From the NCBI RefSeq assembly GCF_004010325.2, contig NZ_SADR02000005.1, positions 62,001 through 126,000 on the forward strand: 64,000 bases of DNA, given 5' to 3'. The position numbers and the translations under genes are program-made. The notes beneath the pieces are model-generated. The model was not told the origin of the DNA. It ran no database searches and saw only the letters and a program-made list of their open reading frames with translations. The stretch comes from Mesorhizobium sp. M00.F.Ca.ET.216.01.1.1 (GTDB lineage: Bacteria; Pseudomonadota; Alphaproteobacteria; Rhizobiales; Rhizobiaceae). Shown here piece by piece: positions 43,991 to 52,846 of the stretch (the stretch's first letter is position 1; each line of letters starts with the position of its first letter).

Positions 43991-45508
43991 TTGCCCTTGT
44001 CCGCCCCTCTCATTGAAATGCGCGGCATCTCCAAGAGCTTCGGCGCCGTGAAGGCGAACGAGGCCGTGGACCTGAGCGTCGCGCCGGGCGAGATCCTCGG
44101 GCTGCTCGGCGAAAACGGCGCCGGCAAGACGACGCTGATGAACGTGCTGTTTGGCGCTTATGCGCCCGACGCCGGCGAGATCCTGGTCCAGGGCAAGCCA
44201 GTGACGATCAACAGCTCGGCCGATGCGCTTGCCGCCGGCATCGGCATGGTGCACCAGCATTTTCATCTGGCGCCGCGGCTTTCGGTGCTGGAAAACCTGC
44301 TCATCGGCATATCAGGGAGATCAGGCCGGATCGACCGCGCCGGCGGGCTGGCACGGCTCGGCGAGATCGGCCGCCAGCACGGGCTCACCCTCGATCCGGA
44401 CCTTCCGGTCTCGGCATTGTCGGTCGGCGAGCAGCAGCGGCTCGAAATCGTCAAGGCGCTGTTTCGCGGCGCAAGGCTGCTGATCCTCGATGAGCCAACG
44501 GCGGTGCTGGCGCCAACCGAGGTCGATGGGCTGTTTGCCGCGCTGCGCTCGATGTCAGCCCAGGGGCTCGGCATCATTTTCATCTCGCACAAGCTCAACG
44601 AGGTCAGGGCGCTGACCCATCGCTGCGTGGTGCTGCGACATGGGCGCGTCGCCGGCCGCGTCGATGCTCCCGCCAGCACCACATCATCCGAGATGGCGCG
44701 GCTGATGTGCGGCCACGAGATCGTGCCGCCGGCCAGGGGGCCATCGACGCCGGGTGCGGCGGTGCTGACGCTGGAGGGTATCTCGACCTCCGGCCACGCC
44801 GGCACGCCGCTGCGCGATGTATCGCTCTTTGTCCGCGCGGGCGAGATTCTCGGCATTGCCGGTGTTTCGGGCAATGGCCAGCGGGCGCTTGCGGACGTGA
44901 TCTCCGGCGTGCGCGCCGCCGATGCCGGCCAGATGACGATAGCCGGCAAAATGGTTTCGCGGTTTTCGCCGCGCGAAGTGCAGGCGCTCGGTCTCGGTCG
45001 CATTCCGGAAGACCGCATGACGACCGGGCTGGTCACCAATTTGCCGCTCGCCGATTCAATGGTGCTGCCGCGCATCGGCACGGGCGCGTTCAGCCGCAAC
45101 GGCCTGCTCAAGCCGGACGCGATCCGCGCTTTCGCTGAGGCGCAGATCAAGGCCTATGACATACGCTGCCCCGGACCGATGACGCGCGCCGGCGCGCTGT
45201 CCGGCGGCAATCTGCAAAAGGCGCTGCTGGCGCGCGAGCTTGCCTTCGATCCCAAGGTGCTGATCGTTTCGCAGCCGACACGCGGCCTCGATATCGGCGC
45301 CGCGCGCTTCATCCACGAAAAGTTCCTCGACATGCGGACGAAAGGCTGCGGCATCATCGTCATCGGCGAGGATCTCGAAGAGTTGCTGATGCTCTCGGAT
45401 CGCATCGCGGTGATGTATGAGGGACGCATCGCCGGCACGCTGGCCAGCGCCGACGCCACTGTGGCTCGACTCGGCCTGATGATGACCGGGGCGGAGGGGA
45501 CCGCCTGA
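43991..45508 (+). CDS. ABC transporter ATP-binding protein (BMP/nucleoside type)
   Basis: This 505-aa protein is a fused pair of ATPase domains. Domain 1 is complete: GLLGENGAGKTTLMNVLFG, LSVGEQQRLEIVKALFRGA, LLILDEPTAVL. Domain 2 lacks a P-loop (GVSGNGQRAL), keeps LSGGNLQKALLARELA, and has Gln in place of the catalytic Glu (LIVSQPTRGLD), as is common in this family. It matches nucleoside/general importer ATPases such as YufO. TTG 43991 is the only plausible start, with a GGAG site. Its stop overlaps the next start (TGATG). Confidence 0.92.
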   Translation: MPLSAPLIEMRGISKSFGAVKANEAVDLSVAPGEILGLLGENGAGKTTLMNVLFGAYAPDAGEILVQGKPVTINSSADALAAGIGMVHQHFHLAPRLSVLENLLIGISGRSGRIDRAGGLARLGEIGRQHGLTLDPDLPVSALSVGEQQRLEIVKALFRGARLLILDEPTAVLAPTEVDGLFAALRSMSAQGLGIIFISHKLNEVRALTHRCVVLRHGRVAGRVDAPASTTSSEMARLMCGHEIVPPARGPSTPGAAVLTLEGISTSGHAGTPLRDVSLFVRAGEILGIAGVSGNGQRALADVISGVRAADAGQMTIAGKMVSRFSPREVQALGLGRIPEDRMTTGLVTNLPLADSMVLPRIGTGAFSRNGLLKPDAIRAFAEAQIKAYDIRCPGPMTRAGALSGGNLQKALLARELAFDPKVLIVSQPTRGLDIGAARFIHEKFLDMRTKGCGIIVIGEDLEELLMLSDRIAVMYEGRIAGTLASADATVARLGLMMTGAEGTA

Positions 45509-46563
45509 TGTTCCGCCTCGAGGCCCGCACCAGCACGCCTGCCTGGTTCAACCTCGCCCTGCCGCTGCTGGCGATCGGGGCAACGCTGGTGCTGTGCAGC
45601 GGCCTCATCGCGCTGGCCGGCGCTGGCGTCATCGAGGCCTATGGCGTGATGTTTTCGGCGTCATTGGGCGATAGCTACGCCATCACCGAGACACTGGTGC
45701 GCGCCGCGCCGATGATCTTCACCGGGCTTGCCGTGGCGGTCGCCTTCCGCGCCAAATTCTGGAACATCGGCGCTGAGGGGCAATTGCTGGCCGGTGCGGT
45801 GGCGAGCTGTGCTGTCGGCGCCATCCCGATGCCGGGCCCGCTCGCCATGTTTTTGATGGCGGTGGCGGGTGCGGGTGCTGGAGCGGCGGTGGCCCTCATC
45901 CCCGCGACGCTGCGGGTGAAATTCAAGGTCGACGACGTGGTCAGCTCGCTGCTGCTCAACTCGGTCATCTTCTATGCGCTGATGGCGCTGATCGAGGGAC
46001 CGTGGAAGGACAGTTTCAGCGGCTATCCGATCTCGCCGCCGATCGAGGAATCCGCGAATTTCCCGGTGTTGCTCGAAGGCACGCGGCTGCATCTCGGCGT
46101 TTTGGCGGCACTGATCGCCGCACCCTTGATCTGGTTCCTGATCGTGCGCACGACGCTCGGCTTCAGGATCAGGGTCACCGGCGAAAACCCCGAAGCCGCG
46201 CGCTATGGCGGCATCCATGTCGAGCGGGTGCTGATCTCGACGGCGCTGCTGTCCGGTGCACTCGCCGGCCTTGCCGGCGTCGGCGAGGTCGGCGGCGTGC
46301 ACTTCCAGGTGATGAGCGATATCTCGCCGGGCTATGGTTATTCCGGCATCGTCGTCGCCATGCTGGCGCGACTCAACCCGCTCGGCGTGGTGCCGGCGGC
46401 GATCTTTCTTGCCGCCGTCATGACCGGTGCCGAGGCGATGTCGCGGGCGACCGGTGTCCCTGCCTTCCTCAGCGAGGTCATCCAAGGCACGGCGCTGCTC
46501 GCCATGCTGGTGGCGCTGCTGTTCACCGCCTATCGCATTCGCCGGGTCGGGGCAGCTAGATGA
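45508..46563 (+). CDS. ABC transporter permease (BMP/nucleoside type), first
   Basis: This 351-aa permease has about nine hydrophobic segments. AFRAKFWNIGAEGQLLAGAVA is the conserved motif of this permease class, and TTLGFRIRVTGENPEAARYGG is the cytoplasmic loop that contacts the ATPase. It overlaps the ATPase gene by one base upstream and the second permease by four bases downstream (ATGA), so the three are translated together. Confidence 0.92.
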   Translation: MFRLEARTSTPAWFNLALPLLAIGATLVLCSGLIALAGAGVIEAYGVMFSASLGDSYAITETLVRAAPMIFTGLAVAVAFRAKFWNIGAEGQLLAGAVASCAVGAIPMPGPLAMFLMAVAGAGAGAAVALIPATLRVKFKVDDVVSSLLLNSVIFYALMALIEGPWKDSFSGYPISPPIEESANFPVLLEGTRLHLGVLAALIAAPLIWFLIVRTTLGFRIRVTGENPEAARYGGIHVERVLISTALLSGALAGLAGVGEVGGVHFQVMSDISPGYGYSGIVVAMLARLNPLGVVPAAIFLAAVMTGAEAMSRATGVPAFLSEVIQGTALLAMLVALLFTAYRIRRVGAAR

Positions 46564-47504
46564 GCGTGGTGCTGGAACAGATCTTTCAGGTAGGCTTCCT
46601 GGCGGCGATCATCCGCATCGCCACGCCTTTGGCCTTCGCGACGCTGGGTGAGATGTTCTCCGAGCGGGCCGGCGTGCTCAATCTCGGCATCGAAGGCATC
46701 ATGCTGCTCTCGGCGATGACCGGCTTCACGGCGACCAGCCTCAGCGGCAGCCTGTGGCTTGGCGTCCTCGTCGCCGTGCTGACCGGCGCGTTGATGGGCG
46801 CCCTGCATGCGCTGTTCACAGTGGCGCTCGGCCTCAGCCAGCATGTCTGTGGCATCGGCGTGACGCTGTTCTGCTCCGGCCTTGCCTATTTCCTCTACCG
46901 GCTGATCTTCGGCCAGCAATCGGTGCCGCCGAACATCAAGGGGTTCGAGACGCTGCCGATCCCGATTCTGTCCGACATCCCGGTGCTCGGGCCGGCGGTG
47001 TTCAACCAGTTTTCGCTGGTTTATATGGCGATGCTGGCCATTCCCTTGGCCGCTTTCGTGCTCTACCGCACGCCGTGGGGCCTGTCTGTGCGCATGGTCG
47101 GGGAAAATCCGCGCGCCGCCGACTCAGCCGGCGTCGGCGTCATCGCGACGCGCTTCCAGGCGGTGGTCCTCGGCGGCGCCTTGATGGGGCTGGCCGGCGC
47201 CTTCCTGTCGATGGCGCAGTTCAACGCCTTTACCTTCGGCGTCGTCTCGGGGCGTGGCTGGGTGGCGATCGCGCTCGTCGTCTTCGGCCGCTGGGATCCC
47301 TGGCGTTCGGCAGGCGCGGCACTTTTGTTCGCCTTCGTCGATGCCTTGCAACTGCGCATGCAGGCAAGCGGACTCGGCCACATCCCCTACGAGGCGTTCC
47401 TGATGCTGCCTTTCGTCTTCACCATCGTCGCCATGGCGGTGATGTCGCGCAGCGCCGTCGCACCCTCGGCGCTGCTCAAGCCGTTCCGCCGGGAAGAACG
47501 GTGA
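46560..47504 (+). CDS. ABC transporter permease (BMP/nucleoside type), second
   Basis: This 314-aa permease begins with the motif ATLGEMFSERAGVLNLGIEG, which is characteristic of YufQ-type nucleoside permeases, and the ATPase-contact loop RTPWGLSVRMVGENPRAADS. It completes the BMP-type importer. It is convergent with the short-chain dehydrogenase gene, 14 bases apart. Length and composition are normal. Confidence 0.92.
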   Translation: MSVVLEQIFQVGFLAAIIRIATPLAFATLGEMFSERAGVLNLGIEGIMLLSAMTGFTATSLSGSLWLGVLVAVLTGALMGALHALFTVALGLSQHVCGIGVTLFCSGLAYFLYRLIFGQQSVPPNIKGFETLPIPILSDIPVLGPAVFNQFSLVYMAMLAIPLAAFVLYRTPWGLSVRMVGENPRAADSAGVGVIATRFQAVVLGGALMGLAGAFLSMAQFNAFTFGVVSGRGWVAIALVVFGRWDPWRSAGAALLFAFVDALQLRMQASGLGHIPYEAFLMLPFVFTIVAMAVMSRSAVAPSALLKPFRREER

Positions 47505-47518
47505 TCGCCACTCCCTTC

Positions 47519-48286
47519 TCACATCGCGGTAAAGCCGTTGTCGACGAACAGATGCGCGCCGTTGACGAAGCTGGAGTCGTCGCTGGCCAGGAACAGCGCC
47601 GCCTTCGCCACTTCCTCTGGCTCGCCGATGCGTCCTTGTTGCGCGGCCATCGCCGCGTCGGAGACGTCGACGCCGAGTTTTCCGAGATCGGCGACCTCGC
47701 GCAGGCCGTGCGGCGTCTTGATGAAGCCGGGACAGACCGCATTGCAGCGGATGTTGCGGTCACGGAACTCGACGGCGATGGCACGCGCGAACATGTGGCA
47801 AGCGCCCTTGGTGGTGTCGTAGAGCACTTCCATCGGCGTCGCCGCTACCGCCGAGATCGATGAGGTGCAGACGATCGAACCGCCGCCGGCGGCGATCATG
47901 CCGGGCAGCACGGCGCGCGTCATCAGGAACATCGAGCGCACATTGACGGCATGCAGCCATTCCCATTCCTGAAGCGTGGTTTCCAGGAAGGGTTTGATGA
48001 CGATGGTGCCGGCGTGGTTGAACAGCGTGGTGACCGGGCCGAATTTCTCGGTCGCCCCTTTCACTGCGGCCTCGACCTGCGCTTCATCCGACACATCTGC
48101 AACCCAGTGCTCGGCGGCATGGCCGCGTGCCCGGATCGCCGCCGCGGTGGCGGCTGCGGCCTCGCCGTTGCGATCGATGATCGCCACCCTGGCGCCTTCG
48201 GCGGCGAAAAGTTTCGAGGCCGCTCCGCCCATTCCCGTCGCTCCGCCCGAAATTATGGCGACCTTGCCGGCCAGTCTTCCGCCCAT
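47519..48286 (-). CDS. Short-chain dehydrogenase/reductase
   Basis: This 255-aa classical SDR has the nucleotide motif VAIISGGATGMGGAASKLFA, the Asn motif in LFNHAGT (His replacing the usual Asn-Ala-Gly second residue), Ser in TSSIS and Tyr/Lys in LYDTTKGACHMF, then CPGFIKT. It could oxidise the sugar or polyol brought in by the neighbouring importers, with the SMP-30 lactonase acting next, but that is inference. The start at 48286 is chosen for the AGGGAG site. It is convergent with the importer. Confidence 0.9.
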   Translation of the reverse strand: MGGRLAGKVAIISGGATGMGGAASKLFAAEGARVAIIDRNGEAAAATAAAIRARGHAAEHWVADVSDEAQVEAAVKGATEKFGPVTTLFNHAGTIVIKPFLETTLQEWEWLHAVNVRSMFLMTRAVLPGMIAAGGGSIVCTSSISAVAATPMEVLYDTTKGACHMFARAIAVEFRDRNIRCNAVCPGFIKTPHGLREVADLGKLGVDVSDAAMAAQQGRIGEPEEVAKAALFLASDDSSFVNGAHLFVDNGFTAM

Positions 48287-48534
48287 GTTTTTGCTCCCTG
48301 TTCTTGTGACGTCGCGTTGTTCGCCCAAGCGGCAATGCTATCCCTCATGCACGGGGTGGCCAAGCGCGTCGCCGGCGTTCCCGCCATCGTGGCAATGGTC
48401 TCGAAAACGCTTGCGCTAAGCAGCAAAAAACCAATTTGCCCTCCGGCTGGAGAAAATCCTTCCAAGAACCGCTCGAAAATAGCAATCGACAAAGTCTACT
48501 GATTTTATAGATTAATCCCGAGATGGAGGTCGAT

Positions 48535-48690
48535 ATGTCCTATTTCCAGAATGCTCGGACTGACCGCAGAGGCCAAAGGCTTGATACTAACCAGACCTGG
48601 CGGCCGGCCTATGCAGGCGCCTTCGCCTATCTCGTTTTTGCCCTTGCGTTTGCGTTCACCGGGGCGGTCGTTGTGGGCCTTATCCCCTGA
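48535..48690 (+). CDS. 51-residue single-pass membrane protein, unknown
   Basis: The frame reads MSYFQNARTDRRGQRLDTNQ, then TWRPAYAGAFAYLVFALAFA and FTGAVVVGLIP. It has a polar, arginine-containing N-terminus and one long hydrophobic segment (about residues 24-50). A GGAGG site lies seven bases before ATG 48535, which is strong for this genome. I recognise no family. The 248-base gap upstream (48287-48534) separates it from the divergent dehydrogenase and shows an AT-rich patch near 48500 that may be a promoter. Confidence 0.6.
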   Translation: MSYFQNARTDRRGQRLDTNQTWRPAYAGAFAYLVFALAFAFTGAVVVGLIP

Positions 48691-48697
48691 TGATTGG

Positions 48698-48742
48698 GGC
48701 CCTGATTCATGCGGTCCTGATTCGTGGGGTCCTGATTCATGG
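48698..48742 (+). repeat. Three 15-bp tandem repeats
   Basis: The units ggccctgattcatgc, ggtcctgattcgtgg and ggtcctgattcatgg run head to tail from eight bases after the small membrane-protein stop. A partial copy may precede them. Being 15 bases long they could vary in number between strains. The remaining gap to 48869 holds nothing recognisable. Confidence 0.8.
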
Positions 48743-48869
48743 GGCCAGCCCTCAGTTATCGGGTCGTGACTGATCAGGACAACGGCCCGTCAGGCAATCG
48801 GAGTTGAATGAACCGAACGCTGGTGTGCTTTTGCGCTCCTGTGCTCCCAACGTGATGGAGGAGATGGCA

Positions 48870-49808
48870 ATGCCGATCGAGTTCACGCATGTTCCTGGTA
48901 AAATTCACCCTGCCGACGCCGGCTTTTTCTACGATTTCGTCGAGACAGCGACAAAGCTGTCGCTGATTGGGGACGCCGGATTCCGGAAGATCGTCGTCGA
49001 CGACCAGGCCGGGCTGCTGACCAACATGGATATCGCTGCCCAGGCGCTGGACCGCACCTCGTCCCTGGAGGTGGTCCTGACGCATTGGGCAGGCGTGATC
49101 GAGCCGACGGTCGCGGCGCGGCAGCTGGCGGCCCTCGACGCAAAAAGCGGCGGGCGGCTGTCGCTCAGGATGCTCAGCGAGCCGCTTAGCGACGACGATG
49201 CCGAGACACGTCCGGCCGGCCATACCGCCGTCTGGCAGCGCATCGACGAATATCTTGTGCTGCTGAAGCGGCTGTGGTCGAACGACAGGCCTTTCGACCA
49301 CGAAGGCGCCTTCTACAGCATCAAAGACGGCTATGTGCCGCGCAAGGGTCCGCACGGTGCCGACGTGACCATCCGCATGGGCGGACAGTCCGGGACGGCG
49401 CTCAAGGTCGCCGGGCGGCATGCCGACATCTTTGAATTGACGCCGGGTTCGCTCGACGAGATCCGGCAGATGATGCAGCGGGTGCGCAGCGCCGCCGCCG
49501 AACACGGCCGCGCCGGCAAGCTGCGCTTCGCGCTTCCCGTCCGGATCCGTCCTGAGCACAACGCTTCCGGCCACAAGTCGGTCGACGTTTCCGGGCCGCC
49601 GGCGCAGATCGCGCTGTCGCTGTTCCCTTACGCCGGGCTGGGGATTCACGAGTTCATGATTGCCGGCGTCGACAGGCCGCGTGAGATCGCGACCGCCGGC
49701 CGCGAAACGATCGCACTGCTGCGCAATTCGCTGGCGCGGCGCGAGGCCGACGTGCCGCAACCCGGAGCGTTTGCGCCCCGCACGGTCCGGGAAGCCCGCG
49801 CCCGCTGA
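48870..49808 (+). CDS. Luciferase-like (LLM class) flavin-dependent oxidoreductase
   Basis: This 312-aa protein is a TIM-barrel FMNH2- or F420-type monooxygenase of the LLM class. Supporting features are the N-terminal FDR-like strand region, the RLSLRMLSEPLSDDD stretch, TAVWQRIDEYLVLLKRLWSN and FDHEGAFYSIKDGYVPRKGP, which resemble alkanesulfonate/sulfone monooxygenases. The substrate is unknown and no flavin reductase is adjacent. The start at 48870 is chosen because GGAGGAG lies at the right distance; ATGs at 48855 and 48864 are in frame. Confidence 0.85.
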   Translation: MPIEFTHVPGKIHPADAGFFYDFVETATKLSLIGDAGFRKIVVDDQAGLLTNMDIAAQALDRTSSLEVVLTHWAGVIEPTVAARQLAALDAKSGGRLSLRMLSEPLSDDDAETRPAGHTAVWQRIDEYLVLLKRLWSNDRPFDHEGAFYSIKDGYVPRKGPHGADVTIRMGGQSGTALKVAGRHADIFELTPGSLDEIRQMMQRVRSAAAEHGRAGKLRFALPVRIRPEHNASGHKSVDVSGPPAQIALSLFPYAGLGIHEFMIAGVDRPREIATAGRETIALLRNSLARREADVPQPGAFAPRTVREARAR

Positions 49809-50101
49809 AACGCTCGGGATCGGGTGGCCGGCTTAGTGCATTCGCCACGACTGCAACCGTAACCGACGACCGGCCCAAAGGCGCTCTCGATGCATTCCTG
49901 GACGTTGATCGGGCGCGATTGATCGCATCCTGCGCTAGGGCGTGGCCCAGCCGAGCGGTGCCGGCTGCGATGCCGTTGCGATCAGCACATGCCGACGGAC
50001 TGCTCCGGCATCTTTGTTCATTCCGCGACCAGCGCCAACCTCATTTCGGGAGGCCCGTCGTTTCCGAATTGTGCCGCAGCGCCGGTGCCGCGACATATTG
50101 T

Positions 50102-50116
50102 TGACTCAAAAAGTCA
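50102..50116. promoter_or_regulatory. Iron-responsive operator (RirA-type IRO box) 1
   Basis: TGA-CTCAAAAAG-TCA fits the rhizobial iron-responsive operator TGA-N9-TCA, with arms extended to TGACT/AGTCA. It overlaps a TTGACT hexamer at 50101-50106. RirA bound here would repress exbB-exbD-tonB in iron-replete cells. Confidence 0.72.
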
Positions 50117-50126
50117 TCTTCAATGT

Positions 50127-50141
50127 TGACTAGTAAAGTCA
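50127..50141. promoter_or_regulatory. Iron-responsive operator (RirA-type IRO box) 2
   Basis: TGA-CTAGTAAAG-TCA is a second perfect TGA-N9-TCA box with the same TGACT/AGTCA arms, 25 bases after the first. The regular spacing suggests a tandem operator covering the promoter of the TonB-system genes. Confidence 0.72.
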
Positions 50142-50327
50142 TGTTTCATAGTCAACCGGTCATTGGCTGCCGGGACCCGGTTCCGGAAACATGCAACCCG
50201 AGCAGCAGAGAGGCCAGGACCGTGGCTGGAGTTCAGACGGCCTTCCGTCTCGAAGCCGTGCGCCTTCGGCGTCGAGATGGGGGTGTTTGCGCATCCCCCT
50301 CACCGACCAGCCGATCGGTTACGTGCA

Positions 50328-51281
50328 ATGATGAAGCGAGGACGAAGCTTGTCCAGAAATGGTTTGTTGGCGGCGCTGGCCGCATCACTCGTCCTGTCGG
50401 CCAGCGTCGCCGCGGCGCAGCAACAGCCGTCAGGCGCTGCCCCGGCGGTCGAGACACCGGCTCCCGCGCAGGCTGCGCAAACCGCGCAAACCGCGCCAGG
50501 GGGGTCAACTGTGCCACCGGCGGGCGGCGCACCCACGCCGGCCGAACCCGGCCCGTCGAGCGCGATATCGCTGACCCTGCCGCGCGATCTGTCGCCGTGG
50601 GGCATGTTCATGGCTGCCGACATCGTCGTGAAAGGGGTGATGATCGGGCTGGCCTTTGCGTCCCTGGTCACCTGGACGATATGGCTTGCCAAGTCGCTGG
50701 AGATCCTTGGCGGCAAGTTGCGTGCGCGCCGGGCCGCGCGCGCGATCGGCAACGCCGCCACGCTGACGCAGGCCGGACGCCAACTTGGCCACAATGGCGG
50801 CCCTGGCGCCCTGCTGGTGCGGGCGGCCGAGGAAGAGACCGCACTTTCCGCTGGCGCGCTCGACCATGTGTCCGGCGACGGCTTGAAGGAACGCGTCACC
50901 TCGCGGCTGTCGCGCATCGAGGCGGCGGCGGCGCGGCGCATGTCGCGCGGTACCGGCGTGCTGGCGACGATCGGCTCTACCGCGCCTTTCGTCGGCCTGT
51001 TCGGTACCGTCTGGGGCATCATGAACGCCTTCATCGGCATTTCGCAGGCGCAGACCACCAATCTCGCGGTCGTCGCTCCTGGCATCGCCGAGGCCTTGCT
51101 CGCCACTGCGATGGGTCTTGTCGCGGCGATCCCGGCGGTGGTCATCTACAACGTCTTCGCACGATCGATAGCCGGCTATCGGCAGGTCCTGGCCGATGCA
51201 TCGGCGGGCGTCGAACGGCTGGTCAGCCGCGATCTGGATTTCCGCACCGTTCCAACGGCCACCGCCATGGCGGCGCAATGA
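50328..51281 (+). CDS. exbB: TonB-system energiser ExbB
   Basis: ExbB forms, with ExbD, the proton-driven inner-membrane motor that energises TonB. The 317-aa protein has a signal-like N-terminus ([19 protein letters not shown]), an extended Ala/Pro-rich periplasmic stretch, and three transmembrane helices. [20 protein letters not shown] and [20 protein letters not shown] are the conserved MotA/TolQ/ExbB motifs. The Ala/Pro-rich N-terminal extension is common in alphaproteobacterial ExbB. ATG 50328 is used, with ATG 50331 adjacent. It is the first gene of exbB-exbD-tonB behind two iron boxes. Confidence 0.93.
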   Translation: MMKRGRSLSRNGLLAALAASLVLSASVAAAQQQPSGAAPAVETPAPAQAAQTAQTAPGGSTVPPAGGAPTPAEPGPSSAISLTLPRDLSPWGMFMAADIVVKGVMIGLAFASLVTWTIWLAKSLEILGGKLRARRAARAIGNAATLTQAGRQLGHNGGPGALLVRAAEEETALSAGALDHVSGDGLKERVTSRLSRIEAAAARRMSRGTGVLATIGSTAPFVGLFGTVWGIMNAFIGISQAQTTNLAVVAPGIAEALLATAMGLVAAIPAVVIYNVFARSIAGYRQVLADASAGVERLVSRDLDFRTVPTATAMAAQ

Positions 51282-51293
51282 CGGAGCAACGCC

Positions 51294-51755
51294 ATGGCGG
51301 CTAGAATTCGAGCGAATATCGACGGCGATCTCGAGGAAAACCACGAGATCAACGTCACCCCGTTCATCGATGTGATCCTGGTCCTGCTGATTATCTTCAT
51401 GGTCGCAGCACCGTTGGCGACGGTCGACGTCAATGTCGACCTGCCGGGTTCGACCGCGACGCCCGCGCCCCGGCCGGAGACGCCGCTGTTCCTGACGCTG
51501 AAAAGCGACCTCAGCCTGGCGATCGACAATGACAGCGTGCCGCGCGAAATCTTCGCCGCTACGCTCGACGGTCGGACAAAGGGCGACAAGCAGACGCGGA
51601 TATTCCTGCGCGCCGACAAGGCGGTTGGTTACGGCGAGTTGATGGAGGTGATGAATCTGCTGCGCAGCGCCGGCTATCTGAAGATCGCGCTGGTCGGCCT
51701 GGAGACACTGCCGCCGGCCGATGCCGCGGCGCCGCAAACCGGAACGGCCCAATGA
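51294..51755 (+). CDS. exbD: TonB-system energiser ExbD
   Basis: ExbD is the single-pass partner of ExbB. The 153-aa protein has the diagnostic HEINVTPFIDVILVLLIIFM, in which the Asp of FIDV is the proton-conducting residue, followed by a periplasmic domain with FLRADKAVGYGELMEVMNLL. The start at 51294 has a GGAG site 12 bases after exbB. Its stop overlaps the tonB ATG (ATGA at 51752-51755), implying coupled translation. Confidence 0.95.
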   Translation: MAARIRANIDGDLEENHEINVTPFIDVILVLLIIFMVAAPLATVDVNVDLPGSTATPAPRPETPLFLTLKSDLSLAIDNDSVPREIFAATLDGRTKGDKQTRIFLRADKAVGYGELMEVMNLLRSAGYLKIALVGLETLPPADAAAPQTGTAQ

Positions 51756-52759
51756 CGCAGCCGGCGGCCGTCCTGCGCAGCAACGATTTGCCGCGTTTCG
51801 GCGCCCGCGAGATTGCCTTGTGGGCGGCCGCGGCGGCGCTGGTTCTCGTCGCGCATGCCGCGATCGCCTATGCGATGCAGAACTGGCGACCCGCCGACGA
51901 TGCCGATGGCGGCCCGCCACCGGCAGTGGTGATCGAGATGTCGCCGATGGCGCTCGCGCCGGCGGTGCAGGAGCAGGCTGCGGTGCCGGATGCAGTGGCG
52001 CCCGACCAGGCGGAGCCGGTCGAAGAGACGGAAAAAACCGCCGAGGCGAAGCCGGTGACGGAACCTGAGGCCGAAGAGCCGGAGCCGGCGGCCAAAGAGG
52101 CCGAACCGGTCACCGAACAGCCGCTACCGGCCGACGAAGTCGACGCCACCCAACCTTCCGTAGCGGAGCGGCCCGACCGGCCGCCGCCGTTGCAGGAAGT
52201 CGTGCCCGACACCGTCGAGACCGTGGCGCCGGACGTGGTCATTCCGCTGCCGCGGCCTAAACCCGAAGCGCCCCTCGAAACCAAGGCAAAGAAGCCGGCC
52301 GAAGCCAAGGCGAAGAAGCCTGTCGAAAAGAAGCCTGTCGAAAAGCCCAGGCAGCGCCCGAAGAAGGAGAAGGCCGAACCGGCGAAGACGGTAACCACCG
52401 CCAGCGTCGATGCCAAGCCGGCACCCAGGACCGCGGCGTCGAAACCGGCCGAAGCGGCCGCGCGGTCCGGCGTGAGCCCGGCCAGGTGGAACTCCAAACT
52501 GAGATCGTGGATAAACCGGCACACCCGCTATCCGAGCGCGGCGAGATCCCGGCGCGCCGAGGGCAGCGCAAGCGTGACCTTCACGGTCGACGCATCCGGC
52601 CGGGTGCTATCCGCCCGCCTGGTTCAGTCTTCCGGTGATGAGAATCTCGATCGCGCGGCGCTCAATGCCCTGCAAGGCGCCTCGGTGCCGGCGCCGCCAC
52701 CGGAGCTTGGCTCCCGCGTAACCCGCACAGCACCTTTCGTGTTCAGCCTGCGCAACTAG
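51752..52759 (+). CDS. tonB: TonB energy-transducing protein
   Basis: TonB spans the periplasm and powers outer-membrane siderophore/haem receptors. The 335-aa protein has an N-terminal membrane anchor (residues 22-42), a long Pro/Glu then Pro/Lys-rich spacer (about 50-240), and a C-terminal domain with RYPSAARSRRAEGSASVTFT and GRVLSARLVQSSGDENLDRA. The spacer contains repeated KPVEKKPVEK and AKKPAEAKAKKPV units. No TonB-dependent receptor is encoded in this window, so the system serves receptors elsewhere. Confidence 0.94.
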   Translation: MTQPAAVLRSNDLPRFGAREIALWAAAAALVLVAHAAIAYAMQNWRPADDADGGPPPAVVIEMSPMALAPAVQEQAAVPDAVAPDQAEPVEETEKTAEAKPVTEPEAEEPEPAAKEAEPVTEQPLPADEVDATQPSVAERPDRPPPLQEVVPDTVETVAPDVVIPLPRPKPEAPLETKAKKPAEAKAKKPVEKKPVEKPRQRPKKEKAEPAKTVTTASVDAKPAPRTAASKPAEAAARSGVSPARWNSKLRSWINRHTRYPSAARSRRAEGSASVTFTVDASGRVLSARLVQSSGDENLDRAALNALQGASVPAPPPELGSRVTRTAPFVFSLRN

Positions 52760-52786
52760 ACGGGCGGGCAGGATCCCTGGGTTTGC

Positions 52787-52808
52787 GGCGCCAATTCTGC
52801 TTGGCGCC
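52787..52808 (+). terminator. Putative terminator after tonB
   Basis: ggcgccaa (52787-52794) pairs perfectly with ttggcgcc (52801-52808) around a 6-base loop. The following tract is only weakly T-rich. It lies 28 bases after the tonB stop. Confidence 0.5.
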
Positions 52809-52846
52809 TGCGGCTTTCGGTTGATTCGCGATGGAGGATAACCCGC

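Larger units (their letters stand above)
49809..50327. other. 519-base intergenic region upstream of exbB
   Basis: From 49809 to 50100 I see nothing that supports a gene; the open frames present have no ribosome site or family similarity. From 50101 to 50160 it holds two perfect iron-box palindromes and a TTGACT -35-like hexamer. The 5' untranslated part (50160-50327) is GC-rich with several small hairpins and no strong ribosome site before the exbB ATG. Confidence 0.6.

Noticed and set aside
49809..50101. Possible small gene upstream of exbB (for example 49919-50104)
   Set aside because: The frames have no ribosome site, no hydrophobic or domain pattern, and extend over the iron boxes; treated as intergenic.
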